Below, in pieces: positions 32,988-43,621 of a stretch of DNA of 64,000 bases. Each line of letters opens with the position of its first letter. Position 1 is the stretch's first letter. The DNA lies in the NCBI RefSeq assembly GCF_005222485.1, contig NZ_CP029078.1, positions 1,764,001 through 1,828,000 on the forward strand, written 5' to 3'. A program made the translations under genes and the position numbers. Source of the stretch: Streptomyces griseoviridis. GTDB taxonomy: Bacteria > Actinomycetota > Actinomycetes > Streptomycetales > Streptomycetaceae. The notes under the pieces were generated by a model. It saw nothing but the letters and a program-made list of their open reading frames with translations, did no database searches and was not told where the DNA came from.

Positions 32988-34157
32988 TCAGTCCCGTGCC
33001 AGGCCCCATCTCCCCCGCAGGCCCGGGGTCCGGTCGTCGTCGGCTGCCGCGACCGCCGCCGCTCCCGCCGTCACCGTCTCGTAGACGGAGAGGATGTCCG
33101 CGCCGACCGTCGACCAGTCGAAGCGGCGTACGTGGGCGCTGCCGCGTGCCGTCAGTTCGGCTCTGCGGGCCGGGTCGGCGAGCAGTCTGACGGCCGCGCG
33201 CGCGAGGGCGTCGGGGTCCTCGTTGGCGAAGAGTTCACCGGCCGCGCCCTGGTCGAGGACCTGGGCGAAGGCGTCCAGGTCGGAGGCGAGGACCGGGGCG
33301 CCCGCCGACATCGCCTCGACCAGGATGATGCCGAAGCTCTCGCCGCCGGTGTTGGGCGCGAGGTACAGGTCGACGCTGCGCAGCAGGCGGGCCTTGTCCT
33401 CGTCGCTGATCATGCCGAGGAACTCGACGCGGGAGCGCAGCTCGGCCGGGAGCGTCTCGACGGCCTCCTCCTCGTCGCCGCGGCCCGCCACCAGGAGGCG
33501 GGTGTCCGGGCGGGCGGCGAGGATCCGCGGGAGCGCCTTCATGAGGACCGGCAGCCCCTTGCGGGGTTCGTCGATGCGGCCGATGAAGCCGATCGTGTTC
33601 CCCTGCCACTCGGGGCGCGGCTCGGCGTCAGCGAAGAAGTCGACGTCGACGCCGTTGGGGATGACCACCGCGTCTCCGCCGAGGTGTTCGACGAGGGTGC
33701 GGCGGGCGTACTCGCTCACCGCGATGCGGGCGCTGATCTTCTCCAGGGCCGCCTGGAGGATGGCGTAGGCGGCAATCATCGCCCGGGAGCGCGGGTTGGA
33801 GGTGTGGAACGTCGCCACGATCGGGCCCTGCGCCGCCCAGCAGGTCAGCAGGCCGAGGGAGGGCGAGGTCGGTTCGTGGATGTGGATCACGTCGAAGTGG
33901 CCGTCGTGCAGCCAGCGGCGGACCCGGGCGGCACTCAGGAAGCCGAAGTTGAGCCGGGCGACCGAGCCGTTGTACGGCACGGGCACCGCGCGGCCGGCGG
34001 AGACGACGTACGGCGGCAGCGGGGTGTCGTCGTCGGCGGGGGCGAGCACCGAGACCTCGTGGCCCTGGCGGATGAAGTAGGCGGCGAGGTCGCGGATGTG
34101 GAACTGGACGCCGCCCGGTACGTCCCAGGAGTACGGGCAGACGATGCCGATCCTCAC
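32988..34157 (-). CDS. pimA: Phosphatidyl-myo-inositol mannosyltransferase (GT4)
   Basis: Adds the first mannose from GDP-mannose to phosphatidylinositol on the inner membrane face. The 389-residue GT-B protein begins MRIGIVCPYSWDVPGGVQFH and carries IHEPTSPSLGL, FHTSNPRSR, NGVDVDFF, GRIDEPRKGL and the donor-site GGESFGIILVEAM. The GTG at 34157 is preceded by GGGGAG at 6 bases and overlaps the acyltransferase stop (GTGA). With pgsA and the acyltransferase it forms a full phosphatidylinositol-mannoside module. Confidence 0.95.
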   Translation of the reverse strand: MRIGIVCPYSWDVPGGVQFHIRDLAAYFIRQGHEVSVLAPADDDTPLPPYVVSAGRAVPVPYNGSVARLNFGFLSAARVRRWLHDGHFDVIHIHEPTSPSLGLLTCWAAQGPIVATFHTSNPRSRAMIAAYAILQAALEKISARIAVSEYARRTLVEHLGGDAVVIPNGVDVDFFADAEPRPEWQGNTIGFIGRIDEPRKGLPVLMKALPRILAARPDTRLLVAGRGDEEEAVETLPAELRSRVEFLGMISDEDKARLLRSVDLYLAPNTGGESFGIILVEAMSAGAPVLASDLDAFAQVLDQGAAGELFANEDPDALARAAVRLLADPARRAELTARGSAHVRRFDWSTVGADILSVYETVTAGAAAVAAADDDRTPGLRGRWGLARD

Positions 34158-35071
34158 GGGCGCTCCCCGTCCGCGGGGCGTGGTTCCAGGTCGGCGAGCC
34201 ACAAGCGCTGGAGCATGTGCCAGTCCTCCGGATGGTCGGCGATCCCCGAGGCGAAGGCGTCGGCCAGCGCCTGTGCCATGACGGACGTCTTCTCGGCCCG
34301 GGTGCCAGACTCCGGTACCTCGATCGGGGGATGGATCCGGCCCCGCATGACGGGTGAGTCGTCGTACCAGAGCGTGACGGGCAGGAGCAGCGCGCCGGTC
34401 TGCTGGGCGAGCAGGGCGGGGCCGGCCGGGATGCGGGTGGCCTCGCCGAAGAACTGGACCTCGACGCCGGACGACGACAGGTCCCGTTCGGCGACCAGGC
34501 AGACCAGGCCGCCGTCGCGCAGCCGTCGGGCGAGCGTCCCGAAGGCAGTGCCGCCGCTGTGCGGCAGGACCTCCATGCCGAGGCCCTCGCGGTAGGCGAC
34601 GAACCGGTCGTAGAGGGTCTCGGGCTTCAGGCGTTCGGCCACCGTGGTGAACGGGATGCGCAGCTCGGTGGTGACCCAGGCGCCCGCCAGGTCCCAGTTG
34701 GCCATGTGCGGCAGCGCCAGGACGACGCCCCGGCCGGCGGCGATGCCGTCGGTGAGGTGGTGGAGGTCCTTGACGGTGAGGCCCTCGCGGACCCGGTCGG
34801 CGCTCCACGCGGGCAGCCGGAACGACTCCATCCAGTAGCGCAGGTAGGAGCGCATCCCGGCCCGGGACAGCTCGGCGAGCCGCTCGGGGCTCGCGTCGGG
34901 CAGCACGCGCGCGTAGTTGCTCTCGAGGCGCCGCACGCCCTTGCCGCGCCGCTTCCAGGTGAGGTCGGCGATGGTGCGGCCGAGCCGCACGGCGACCGGT
35001 TCGGGGAGCTTCTTGACCGCGCCCCAGCCGAGCCCGTAGAGGGAGTCGGTCAGCCGGTCGCGGGCGCTCAC
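34154..35071 (-). CDS. PIM acyltransferase (PatA/HtrB-like)
   Basis: Expected to acylate the mannose of phosphatidylinositol mannoside, as PatA does in mycobacteria. The 305-residue lauroyl-acyltransferase-fold protein has the HX4D catalytic motif at H122-D127 (LPHMANWD) and ERDLSSSGVEVQFFG, IPAGPALLAQQTGA as donor/acceptor motifs. The start is GTG at 35071, overlapping the pgsA stop by four bases, and the stop overlaps pimA the same way. The context makes the PIM role stronger than sequence alone. Confidence 0.9.
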   Translation of the reverse strand: MSARDRLTDSLYGLGWGAVKKLPEPVAVRLGRTIADLTWKRRGKGVRRLESNYARVLPDASPERLAELSRAGMRSYLRYWMESFRLPAWSADRVREGLTVKDLHHLTDGIAAGRGVVLALPHMANWDLAGAWVTTELRIPFTTVAERLKPETLYDRFVAYREGLGMEVLPHSGGTAFGTLARRLRDGGLVCLVAERDLSSSGVEVQFFGEATRIPAGPALLAQQTGALLLPVTLWYDDSPVMRGRIHPPIEVPESGTRAEKTSVMAQALADAFASGIADHPEDWHMLQRLWLADLEPRPADGERP

Positions 35072-35730
35072 GTGGCGGCCTCGTTGTCGTGCTCGGCCGC
35101 GGCCTCCGCCTCCGCCGACTCACGGCGGACGGTGACCACCCGCTGGACCAGCGTGACCAGGCTGCCCACCGCGACCACCCACAGGGCGACCGGCAGCAGG
35201 TACTGGATGCCCGGCACGCCGAACGTGTGCAGGCCCGCGAAACCGGCGGCGACCAGCGAGATCACCAGCCGCTCGGCCCGCTCGACGAGTCCGTTGACGG
35301 CGACCGGCAGGCCGATCGACTCGCCGCGCGCCTTGGTGTACGACACCACCTGGCCGCTGGCCAGGCAGAAGATCGACACGGCGCAGAGCACGATGTCGTC
35401 GCCGCGGCCCGCGTACCAGAGGGCGAACCCGCCGAAGATCGCGCCGTCGGCCACCCGGTCGAGGGTGGAGTCGAGGAAGGCGCCCCAGCGGCTGGAGCGG
35501 CCCAGCTGGCGGGCCATGTTCCCGTCGACGAGGTCGGAGAAGACGAAGAGTGTGATCACGACCGTGCCCCAGAAGAACTCGCCCTGGGGGTAGAAGACCA
35601 GCGCTCCCGCCATCACCCCGGCCGTGCCGATCAGCGTGACCGTGTCCGGGCTGACTCCCCGGCGGATGAGAAACGCGGCGAACGGTGTGAGGACACGCGT
35701 AAAGAATGCACGCGCGTACTTGTTCAGCAT
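35068..35730 (-). CDS. pgsA: CDP-alcohol phosphatidyltransferase (phosphatidylinositol phosphate synthase type)
   Basis: Couples CDP-diacylglycerol to inositol phosphate to start PIM synthesis. The 220-residue membrane protein has the complete signature D-x2-DG-x2-AR-x8-G-x3-D-x3-D from D66 to D91 and about six helices. Context with PimA and the acyltransferase points to inositol phosphate rather than glycerol 3-phosphate as acceptor. The tail is Glu/Ala-rich. First gene of a tightly coupled three-gene unit; its promoter shares the 289-base divergent region (35731-36019) with the EF-G-like gene. Confidence 0.93.
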   Translation of the reverse strand: MLNKYARAFFTRVLTPFAAFLIRRGVSPDTVTLIGTAGVMAGALVFYPQGEFFWGTVVITLFVFSDLVDGNMARQLGRSSRWGAFLDSTLDRVADGAIFGGFALWYAGRGDDIVLCAVSIFCLASGQVVSYTKARGESIGLPVAVNGLVERAERLVISLVAAGFAGLHTFGVPGIQYLLPVALWVVAVGSLVTLVQRVVTVRRESAEAEAAAEHDNEAAT

Positions 35731-36019
35731 GGCCTTCCCGACGGTCGGTGGCCGCGCGGCCCCTGCTGGCCGTCGGCTGGCCCATCGTAGCCACGCGCGC
35801 GCGTGTGCGACGGTCGGGCACCCGCACCCCTGTGCGGAGATCCGGCGGACGGCCCGTCCGGGAGGGGGCGCGGCGGCCCCGGCGGTCGTGTCCCCCGTAT
35901 GGACGCGCCGTGACGGGAGTGGAAAGCTCGAAGGACCGCGGGCGCCGTCGGAGCCGCCCCCGTACGCGGCCCCGCCCACCCGCGCCCCAGTGACCTCACC
36001 GCGCACGGGAGGCAGGACC

Positions 36020-38227
36020 ATGGGCGACAAGGCGAACGCACACCCCGGAGCCGCCGGCAGGGCCACGGCGGCCGACCATCCCGCGTCCGTGCGGAACGTG
36101 GTGCTGGTCGGCCACCGCGGAGCGGGCAAGACGACCCTGGTGGAGGCCCTCGCGCTGACCGCGGGGGCGGTGAACCGGGCGGGCCGGGTGGAGGACGGCG
36201 GCACCGTCTCGGACTTCGACGACATCGAGCACCGCCAGCAGCGCTCGGTCCAGCTCTCGCTGGTGCCGGTCGGCTGGGACGGCGTCAAGATCAACCTGCT
36301 GGACACCCCCGGGTACGCCGACTTCGTCGGGGAGCTGCGGGCCGGTCTGCGGGCGGCGGACGCGGCCCTCTTCGTCGTCTCGGCGGCCGACGGCGTGGAC
36401 GGCTCGACCCGGCTGGTGTGGGAGGAGTGCGCGGCCGTCGGCATGCCGCGGGCGATCGTGATCACGCACCTGGAGGCCGCGCGGGCCGACTTCGAGGAGA
36501 CCGTCAGGAGCTGCGCGGCGGCCTTCGGCGGCGACGACCCCGACGCGGTGCTGCCGCTCTACCTGCCGCTGCGCGGCACCCCGGGACCCGACGGGCACGC
36601 ACCGGTGACCGGACTGACCGGACTGCTGTCGCGCACGCTGTTCGACTACGCGTCGGGGCAGCGCGAGGAGTCCGAGCCGGGCGCCGGGGAACGGGCCGGG
36701 ATCGAGGAGGCCCGCAACCGGCTGATCGAGGGGATCATCGCGGAGAGCGAGGACGAGACCCTCATGGACCGCTACCTCGGCGGCGCGGAGATCGACGTCA
36801 CGACGCTCGTGGCCGACCTGGAGCGGGCGGTGGCGCGCGGCTCCTTCTTCCCCGTCCTGGCCGCCGCCCCCGCCGCCGACGGCGCCCGGCAGGGCCTGGG
36901 CACCGTCGAACTCCTCGAACTGATCACCCGCGGCTTCCCCACCCCGCTGGAGCGGGCCGCGCCCCAGGTGACCGACCCGGCGGGCGACGGCCGTGAGCTG
37001 AAGCCCTGCGACCCGGACGGGCCGCTGGTCGCCGAGGTGGTGAAGACCTCCTCCGACCCCTATGTCGGCCGGGTCTGTCTGGTCCGGGTGTTCTCCGGCA
37101 CCCTGCGCCCCGACGACACCGTGCACGTCCTCGGGCACGGCCTCACCGGACCCGGCCGCCGAGGCGGGCCCGCGCACGAGTCCGACGAACGCGTCGGCGC
37201 CCTGTCCGCGCCCTTCGGCAAGCAGCAGCGGGCGCTCACCCACTGCGTCGCGGGCGACCTGGCGTGCGTGGCGAAGCTGAGCCGCGCCGAGACCGGCGAC
37301 ACCCTCTCCGCCAAGGACGACCCGCTCCTCATGGAGCCCTGGGAGCTGCCCGACCCGCTGCTGCCGCTCGCCATCGAGGCGCACAGCAACGCCGACGAGG
37401 ACCGGCTCTCCCAGGGCCTCGCCCGGCTGGTCGCCGAGGACCCGACGATGCGGCTCGAACAGAACCCGGACACCCACCAGTTGGTGCTGTGGTGCCTGGG
37501 CGAGGCGCACGCCGACGTCGCGTTGGAGCGGCTGCGCACCCGCTACGGCGTCCAGGTCGACGTCGTCGCGCACCGGGTGCCGCTGCGGGAGACGTTCGCG
37601 GCGCGGGCGGCCGGGCGCGGGCGGCACGTCAAACAGTCGGGCGGGCACGGGCAGTTCGCGATCTGCGAGATCGAGGTGGAGCCGCTGCCCGGGGGTTCGG
37701 GCATCGAGTTCGTCGACAAGGTGGTCGGCGGTTCGGTGCCGCGGCAGTTCGTCCCGTCCGTGGAGAAGGGCGTACGGGCCCAGGCCGCCAAGGGGGTCGC
37801 CGCCGGATACCCGCTGATCGACGTGCGGGTCACCCTCCTCGACGGCAAGGCGCACTCCGTCGACTCCTCCGACGCGGCGTTCCAGACGGCCGGCGCGCTC
37901 GCCCTGCGGGAGGCCGCCGCCGACGCCCGCATCAACCTGCTGGAACCGGTCGCGGAGGTGACCGTGCTCATCGGCGACGACTATGTGGGCACCGTCATGA
38001 GCGACCTCTCCGGGCGGCGCGGGCGGGTCCTCGGCACCGAACAGGCGGGCGGCGGAAGGACGTCGATCCGTGCCGAGGTCCCCGAGATCGAGATCGGCCG
38101 GTACGCCGTCGACCTGCGTTCCCTCTCGCACGGCACCGCCCGTTTCCACCGCGCCTACGCCCGGCACGAGCCGATGCCCGCCCAGGTCGCCGACCGGCTG
38201 CGGAAGGAGACCCCCGGCCGCGGGTGA
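36020..38227 (+). CDS. Elongation factor G-like protein (EF-G2 type)
   Basis: A 735-residue translational GTPase-fold paralogue of EF-G. G1 is GHRGAGKT (31-38), G3 is LLDTPGYADFVGEL. The G4 element, NKxD in true EF-G, reads ITHLEAARAD, so guanine recognition should be altered; this loss is typical of actinobacterial EF-G2, and the mycobacterial member is reported to lack ribosome-stimulated GTPase activity. Domains II-V follow (GHGQFAICEIEVEPL in domain IV; VIGDDYVGTVMSDLSGRRGRVLG in V). The canonical fusA is not in this window. The ATG at 36020 has GGGAGG 8 bases upstream. Likely not a housekeeping translocase. Confidence 0.9.
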   Translation: MGDKANAHPGAAGRATAADHPASVRNVVLVGHRGAGKTTLVEALALTAGAVNRAGRVEDGGTVSDFDDIEHRQQRSVQLSLVPVGWDGVKINLLDTPGYADFVGELRAGLRAADAALFVVSAADGVDGSTRLVWEECAAVGMPRAIVITHLEAARADFEETVRSCAAAFGGDDPDAVLPLYLPLRGTPGPDGHAPVTGLTGLLSRTLFDYASGQREESEPGAGERAGIEEARNRLIEGIIAESEDETLMDRYLGGAEIDVTTLVADLERAVARGSFFPVLAAAPAADGARQGLGTVELLELITRGFPTPLERAAPQVTDPAGDGRELKPCDPDGPLVAEVVKTSSDPYVGRVCLVRVFSGTLRPDDTVHVLGHGLTGPGRRGGPAHESDERVGALSAPFGKQQRALTHCVAGDLACVAKLSRAETGDTLSAKDDPLLMEPWELPDPLLPLAIEAHSNADEDRLSQGLARLVAEDPTMRLEQNPDTHQLVLWCLGEAHADVALERLRTRYGVQVDVVAHRVPLRETFAARAAGRGRHVKQSGGHGQFAICEIEVEPLPGGSGIEFVDKVVGGSVPRQFVPSVEKGVRAQAAKGVAAGYPLIDVRVTLLDGKAHSVDSSDAAFQTAGALALREAAADARINLLEPVAEVTVLIGDDYVGTVMSDLSGRRGRVLGTEQAGGGRTSIRAEVPEIEIGRYAVDLRSLSHGTARFHRAYARHEPMPAQVADRLRKETPGRG

Positions 38228-38393
38228 CCCGATGTCGCCCCCGCGCCGGGTGACCTCGGCGGAACGCTCCCCTCCCGGCGGGCGGCTGCGGATACGCTGA
38301 TGACCTCATCGGGTTGTCGAGGATTTGCCGCGATGACCTGATCAACAGGTGTGCGGAGCACGGAAGTCGGGAAAGCCGCAGGAGCGGTGTCCG

Positions 38394-40073
38394 GTGGCGA
38401 TGGGGGCGGGAATGAGCGTTGACGGCAACTATCCGGACTTCTTCGGTCCGCAGGTGCCTCGCTCGGGTGACGAAGGGCAGATGGCGACGTTCGCGCTGGC
38501 CTCGGCCGCCTATCGGGACAGCCCGGTGGAGGAGATCAAGAAGGCCGACAACGAATGGCACCAGTCGTCGGTCACCCCGCCCCGCTCCTGGGCGACGATC
38601 TTCCGCCCCAACCTCGGTGAGGCGTTCTCCCAGGCGGTGATCGGCCGCATGCTGGGCGCCGGGCGCAAGCCCGTCATCCAGTCGTTCGGCGCGGAGCCGC
38701 AGGTGGTGGTCGAACACTGCCTGGCGGCCAACAACATCCGCCACGAGCGGGACAAGAAGCTCACCGCGATCATGCTGCTGTGCGGGGTGCTGTTCCTGCC
38801 GGGGCTGCTGGTGTGGCTGCTGGTCTTCCAACTCCGCAGCACCATGGCCAAACAGGACAACAAGCGGGTCTCCGGCATGGCCACCGTGCTGCTCCTCGCG
38901 GTCGGCGCCCTCGCCGTGCTGTTCCTGATAAAGATGCCGTTCGGCGGCGTGGGGGCCTGGTACGCGCGCGGTGCCGTGGTGGCGCCCGTGGTCGGCTGGT
39001 TCCTCGCGAAGCGGATCTGCGAGGCCACCGCGAAGGACCTGCGGGCCCGCTGGGACGGCCTGCTCTCCGGCGGCGGCGTCGCCGCGAAGATCCCGGAGGC
39101 CGTGCCCACCCACCCCGACCAGACCGCCGCCGAGCAACTGCGGCAGTCCCTGGCCAGGTTGAGCGCCGAGCAGCAGTCCAACTCGACCTTCTACGCGGGG
39201 CCCAAGGGCATCCTCGGCATGGGCACCCGCTGGGGCGCCTGGATCCTCGCCGAGGAACTGACCCCGGCCGACCCGCAGCAGGCCATCCACGAGTTCCGCA
39301 GCTGGACCCTGGCCCGCGCCATCCACGACGAGCTGAAGATGCTGCCCCGCCAGAGCCTGAAGACCGGCGGCTTCCCCGAGCCGACGGTACGGGACTGGGT
39401 CGTCACCCCGATCCCCGCGGGCGCCGGCGGGGTCTCCCGCCCCGAGGGCCCGGACGTGGAGGCGTACCAGGTCAGGCCCAAGGCGATGGAGAACATCTGC
39501 AACCACCAGCAGTTCGACAGCGGTGACCGGCACTACCTCGGCGTCCAGTGGGCGCTGTGGGGCGGCCAGTTGATCATCACCATGATGACCACCGTGACGG
39601 TCCTCAAGGAGACGCTGCGCATCGAGGTCACCGGCCACGCCCTCGGCCCGGTGAACGGCCTGTTCCTGAGCAAGCCGTCGGCGCCGTCCAAGACGGTCGC
39701 CAAGACCGTGCGGTTCTGGGAGACCCGGACGGTGAGCCTGCCGCTGGTCACCCCGGACGAGGTCGTACGGCTCGCCGCCCGCGCGGCGATCGGCTGGTAC
39801 CCGCCCCTGCTGAACTGGCTGGGCGGCTCACTCGGCCTGCCCGAGCCGTTCGGCCTGCGGCACGCCTGGGCCGACCAGCCCTGGGGCAACCGCTTCATGA
39901 GCGACGACGTGCTGCGCGCGGCGACCCCGATCCTGCGCCGGGTCCACCACGCGACCCTGAACGTCCTGAAGGACCACCGGGTGAACACCGACAACTTCAG
40001 CTCACGCTCGTCCGCCCTCAGCGGCGCGGTACAGGACCCGACCCCACGAAAGGTCGACACGTACGACGCGTAG
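38394..40073 (+). CDS. Large membrane protein of unknown function
   Basis: About 559 residues. A soluble N-terminal region (1-125) is followed by two or three membrane helices (LTAIMLLCGVLFLPGLLVWL; MATVLLLAVGALAVLFLI; AVVAPVVGWFLAKRI), then a 330-residue region with WGAWILAEELTPADP and LWGGQLIITMMTTVTVLK that may contain a further helix. I recognise no catalytic motif. GTG at 38394 has GGAG at 9 bases upstream and is my choice; ATGs at 38400 and 38412 are possible. It is alone between EF-G2 and a convergent HIT gene. I recall it only as a conserved Streptomyces hypothetical. Confidence 0.75.
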   Translation: MAMGAGMSVDGNYPDFFGPQVPRSGDEGQMATFALASAAYRDSPVEEIKKADNEWHQSSVTPPRSWATIFRPNLGEAFSQAVIGRMLGAGRKPVIQSFGAEPQVVVEHCLAANNIRHERDKKLTAIMLLCGVLFLPGLLVWLLVFQLRSTMAKQDNKRVSGMATVLLLAVGALAVLFLIKMPFGGVGAWYARGAVVAPVVGWFLAKRICEATAKDLRARWDGLLSGGGVAAKIPEAVPTHPDQTAAEQLRQSLARLSAEQQSNSTFYAGPKGILGMGTRWGAWILAEELTPADPQQAIHEFRSWTLARAIHDELKMLPRQSLKTGGFPEPTVRDWVVTPIPAGAGGVSRPEGPDVEAYQVRPKAMENICNHQQFDSGDRHYLGVQWALWGGQLIITMMTTVTVLKETLRIEVTGHALGPVNGLFLSKPSAPSKTVAKTVRFWETRTVSLPLVTPDEVVRLAARAAIGWYPPLLNWLGGSLGLPEPFGLRHAWADQPWGNRFMSDDVLRAATPILRRVHHATLNVLKDHRVNTDNFSSRSSALSGAVQDPTPRKVDTYDA

Positions 40074-40079
40074 CCGCCG

Positions 40080-40148
40080 GGCCGAGCCGGTCGGCTCGGC
40101 CGCCCTCGGCGGCTCCTGCCCAGGGCGGCGAACAGGAAGTTCGCCGCC
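40080..40148. terminator. Two hairpins between converging genes
   Basis: First hairpin: GGCCGAGCC (40080-40088) with its complement at 40093-40101, 4-base loop. Second: GGCGGCGAAC (40124-40133) with its complement at 40139-40148, loop AGGAA. Lying between the ends of the membrane-protein gene (+) and the HIT gene (-), they probably serve one transcript each. Confidence 0.75.
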
Positions 40149-40160
40149 TCCCGCACCGCC

Positions 40161-40718
40161 CTACGCCGGCCACGCCTCCGCGAGCATCTTGCGGGTGTCC
40201 GCGAGGAGTTGGGGCAGGACCCTGGTGTGGCCGACGACCGGCATGAAGTTGGTGTCCCCGCCCCAGCGCGGCACCAGATGCTGGTGGAGGTGGGCCGCGA
40301 TGCCCGCCCCGGCCACCGCGCCCTGGTTCATGCCGATGTTGAAGCCGTGCGCGCCGGACGCCGTGCGCAGCGCCGTCATCGCCTGCTTGGTGAGGGCCGC
40401 CAGCTCCGCCGTCTCCGGTTCGGTGAGGTCCGTGTAGTCGGCGACATGGCGGTAGGGCACCACCATCAGGTGGCCGCCGTTGTACGGGTACAGGTTCAGC
40501 ACCGCGTACACGTGCTCACCGCGGCGGACGATCAGGCCGTCCTCGTCGGAGGCGGCCGGGATCGAGCAGAAGGGACAGCCGTCGCCGGCCCCCGGGCCGG
40601 TCGGCTTGTTCTCGCCCTGGATGTACGCCATCCGGTGGGGCGTCCACAGACGCTGGAACGCGTCCTGTGTCCCCACTCCCAGCTGCTGCTCCGGCTCACT
40701 CGTCATGCTGTGCAGCAT
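40161..40718 (-). CDS. HIT-family nucleotide hydrolase/phosphorylase (Ap4A-type)
   Basis: A 185-residue protein with the histidine triad HLHQHLVPRW near residue 143, the zinc-type CPFC motif near residue 48 and NLYPYNGGHLMVVPYRHV. It matches the actinobacterial HIT branch that includes the mycobacterial Ap4A phosphorylase beside pgsA and pimA, which fits this neighbourhood. The start may be the first ATG (40718) or MTSEPEQ four codons later; neither has a clear ribosome-binding site. Confidence 0.9.
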   Translation of the reverse strand: MLHSMTSEPEQQLGVGTQDAFQRLWTPHRMAYIQGENKPTGPGAGDGCPFCSIPAASDEDGLIVRRGEHVYAVLNLYPYNGGHLMVVPYRHVADYTDLTEPETAELAALTKQAMTALRTASGAHGFNIGMNQGAVAGAGIAAHLHQHLVPRWGGDTNFMPVVGHTRVLPQLLADTRKMLAEAWPA

Positions 40719-40785
40719 ATGGCGTCGCCCGTTCGGATCGTGTCGCCGGGGTTGTGGGAAAAGGGCGCCGGGTCAAGCTGGCCCG

Positions 40786-41441
40786 GTGGACGATGACAGC
40801 CGCACGGCCCGCTGGGAACGGCGCATGGAGATCCCCCTCTCCGTGGCGTCGATGGTCTATCTCGCCTCGTACGCGGTACGGGTCCTCGCGGTCGGGCTGC
40901 CGCGGGGCTGGCTCGACCTCTGCCTGGCGGTGACGTACGCCACGTGGGCGGTGTTCGTCGTCGACTACGCGGTGCGCTGGCGGCTGAGCGGGCAGGGGCC
41001 GCGGTTCGTGCGCACGCACTGGCTGGACACGATCGTGCTGCTCCTGCCGTTGCTGCGGCCGCTGCGGGTCGTCCAGATCTACCAGCGCGTCCAGGACCGG
41101 CGCGGCAAGCCCCGGCTGGCCTCCAGGCGCGGGTGATGTTCTACGCGGGGCTGAGCACCGTACTGCTCGGCTTCGCGGGCTCGCTCGCCGTCTACCAGCA
41201 GGAGCGGTACGCGCCGGGGGCGACGATGACGACGTTCGGGGACGCCCTCTGGTGGGCCTGCTCGACCTTCGCGACCGTCGGCTACGGGGACGTCGTGCCG
41301 GTGACCCCGCTGGGCCGGGTCATCGCGGTCGGCATGATGGCGGGCGGTCTGGCCCTGCTGGGCGCGGTGACGGGGTCGTTCTCGTCATGGCTGCTCCAGG
41401 TCTTCGCCCGGGAGGGCGACGAGAAGCCCCCGGGGGTGTGA
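40786..41441 (+). pseudogene. Potassium channel family protein split by a frameshift
   Basis: The N-terminal half (40786-41136, GTG start, frame 1) encodes voltage-sensor-like helices (IPLSVASMVYLASYAVRVLA; VTYATWAVFVVDYAVRW; TIVLLLPLLRPLRVVQIYQR) and stops at TGA 41134-41136. The C-terminal half lies in another frame, up to 41441, with a helix (MFYAGLSTVLLGFAGSLAVY), the K+ selectivity filter TVGYGD, and a last helix (VIAVGMMAGGLALLGAVTGS). Joined at about 41118 (one G missing in CTGGCCTCC) the halves give one continuous 6-helix channel. GTG (41133) or ATG (41136) overlaps the first stop, so reinitiation as a two-piece channel is possible. A sequencing error is also possible. Confidence 0.8.
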
Positions 41442-41459
41442 CACCCCCGGGGGCTTCTC
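41421..41459. terminator. Terminator overlapping the channel stop codon
   Basis: A 17-bp perfect stem (GAGAAGCCCCCGGGGGT, 41421-41437, complement 41443-41459) with loop GTGAC. The channel's stop TGA (41439-41441) lies in the loop, so the last codons form one arm. It lies between the channel (+) and thrS (-), which ends 75 bases further right. Confidence 0.88.
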
Positions 41460-41534
41460 CACGGCCGTACCGCCGGGCGGGCACGAGAGACCCGGCGGCG
41501 GGCACCAGGCGCCCGGCGAAGGCAGACCCGCAGG

Positions 41535-43511
<1,977 letters not shown>

Positions 43512-43621
43512 CGGTCTCTCCTGACTGAAGGGGGGTGCGGCGCCATACCAGGAGCGCGCGCAGGAGTGGATCGTACCGACCCGGACCGGCCGACCGCGAA
43601 ACGGTTACCGGCCGTGGCCGC

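Noticed and set aside
36020..38227. Main elongation factor G (fusA)
   Set aside because: The NKxD motif is absent and there are no rpsL, rpsG or tuf neighbours.
43512..43621. T-box leader upstream of thrS
   Set aside because: The gap is only about 110 bases and lacks a recognisable T-box sequence or specifier stem.
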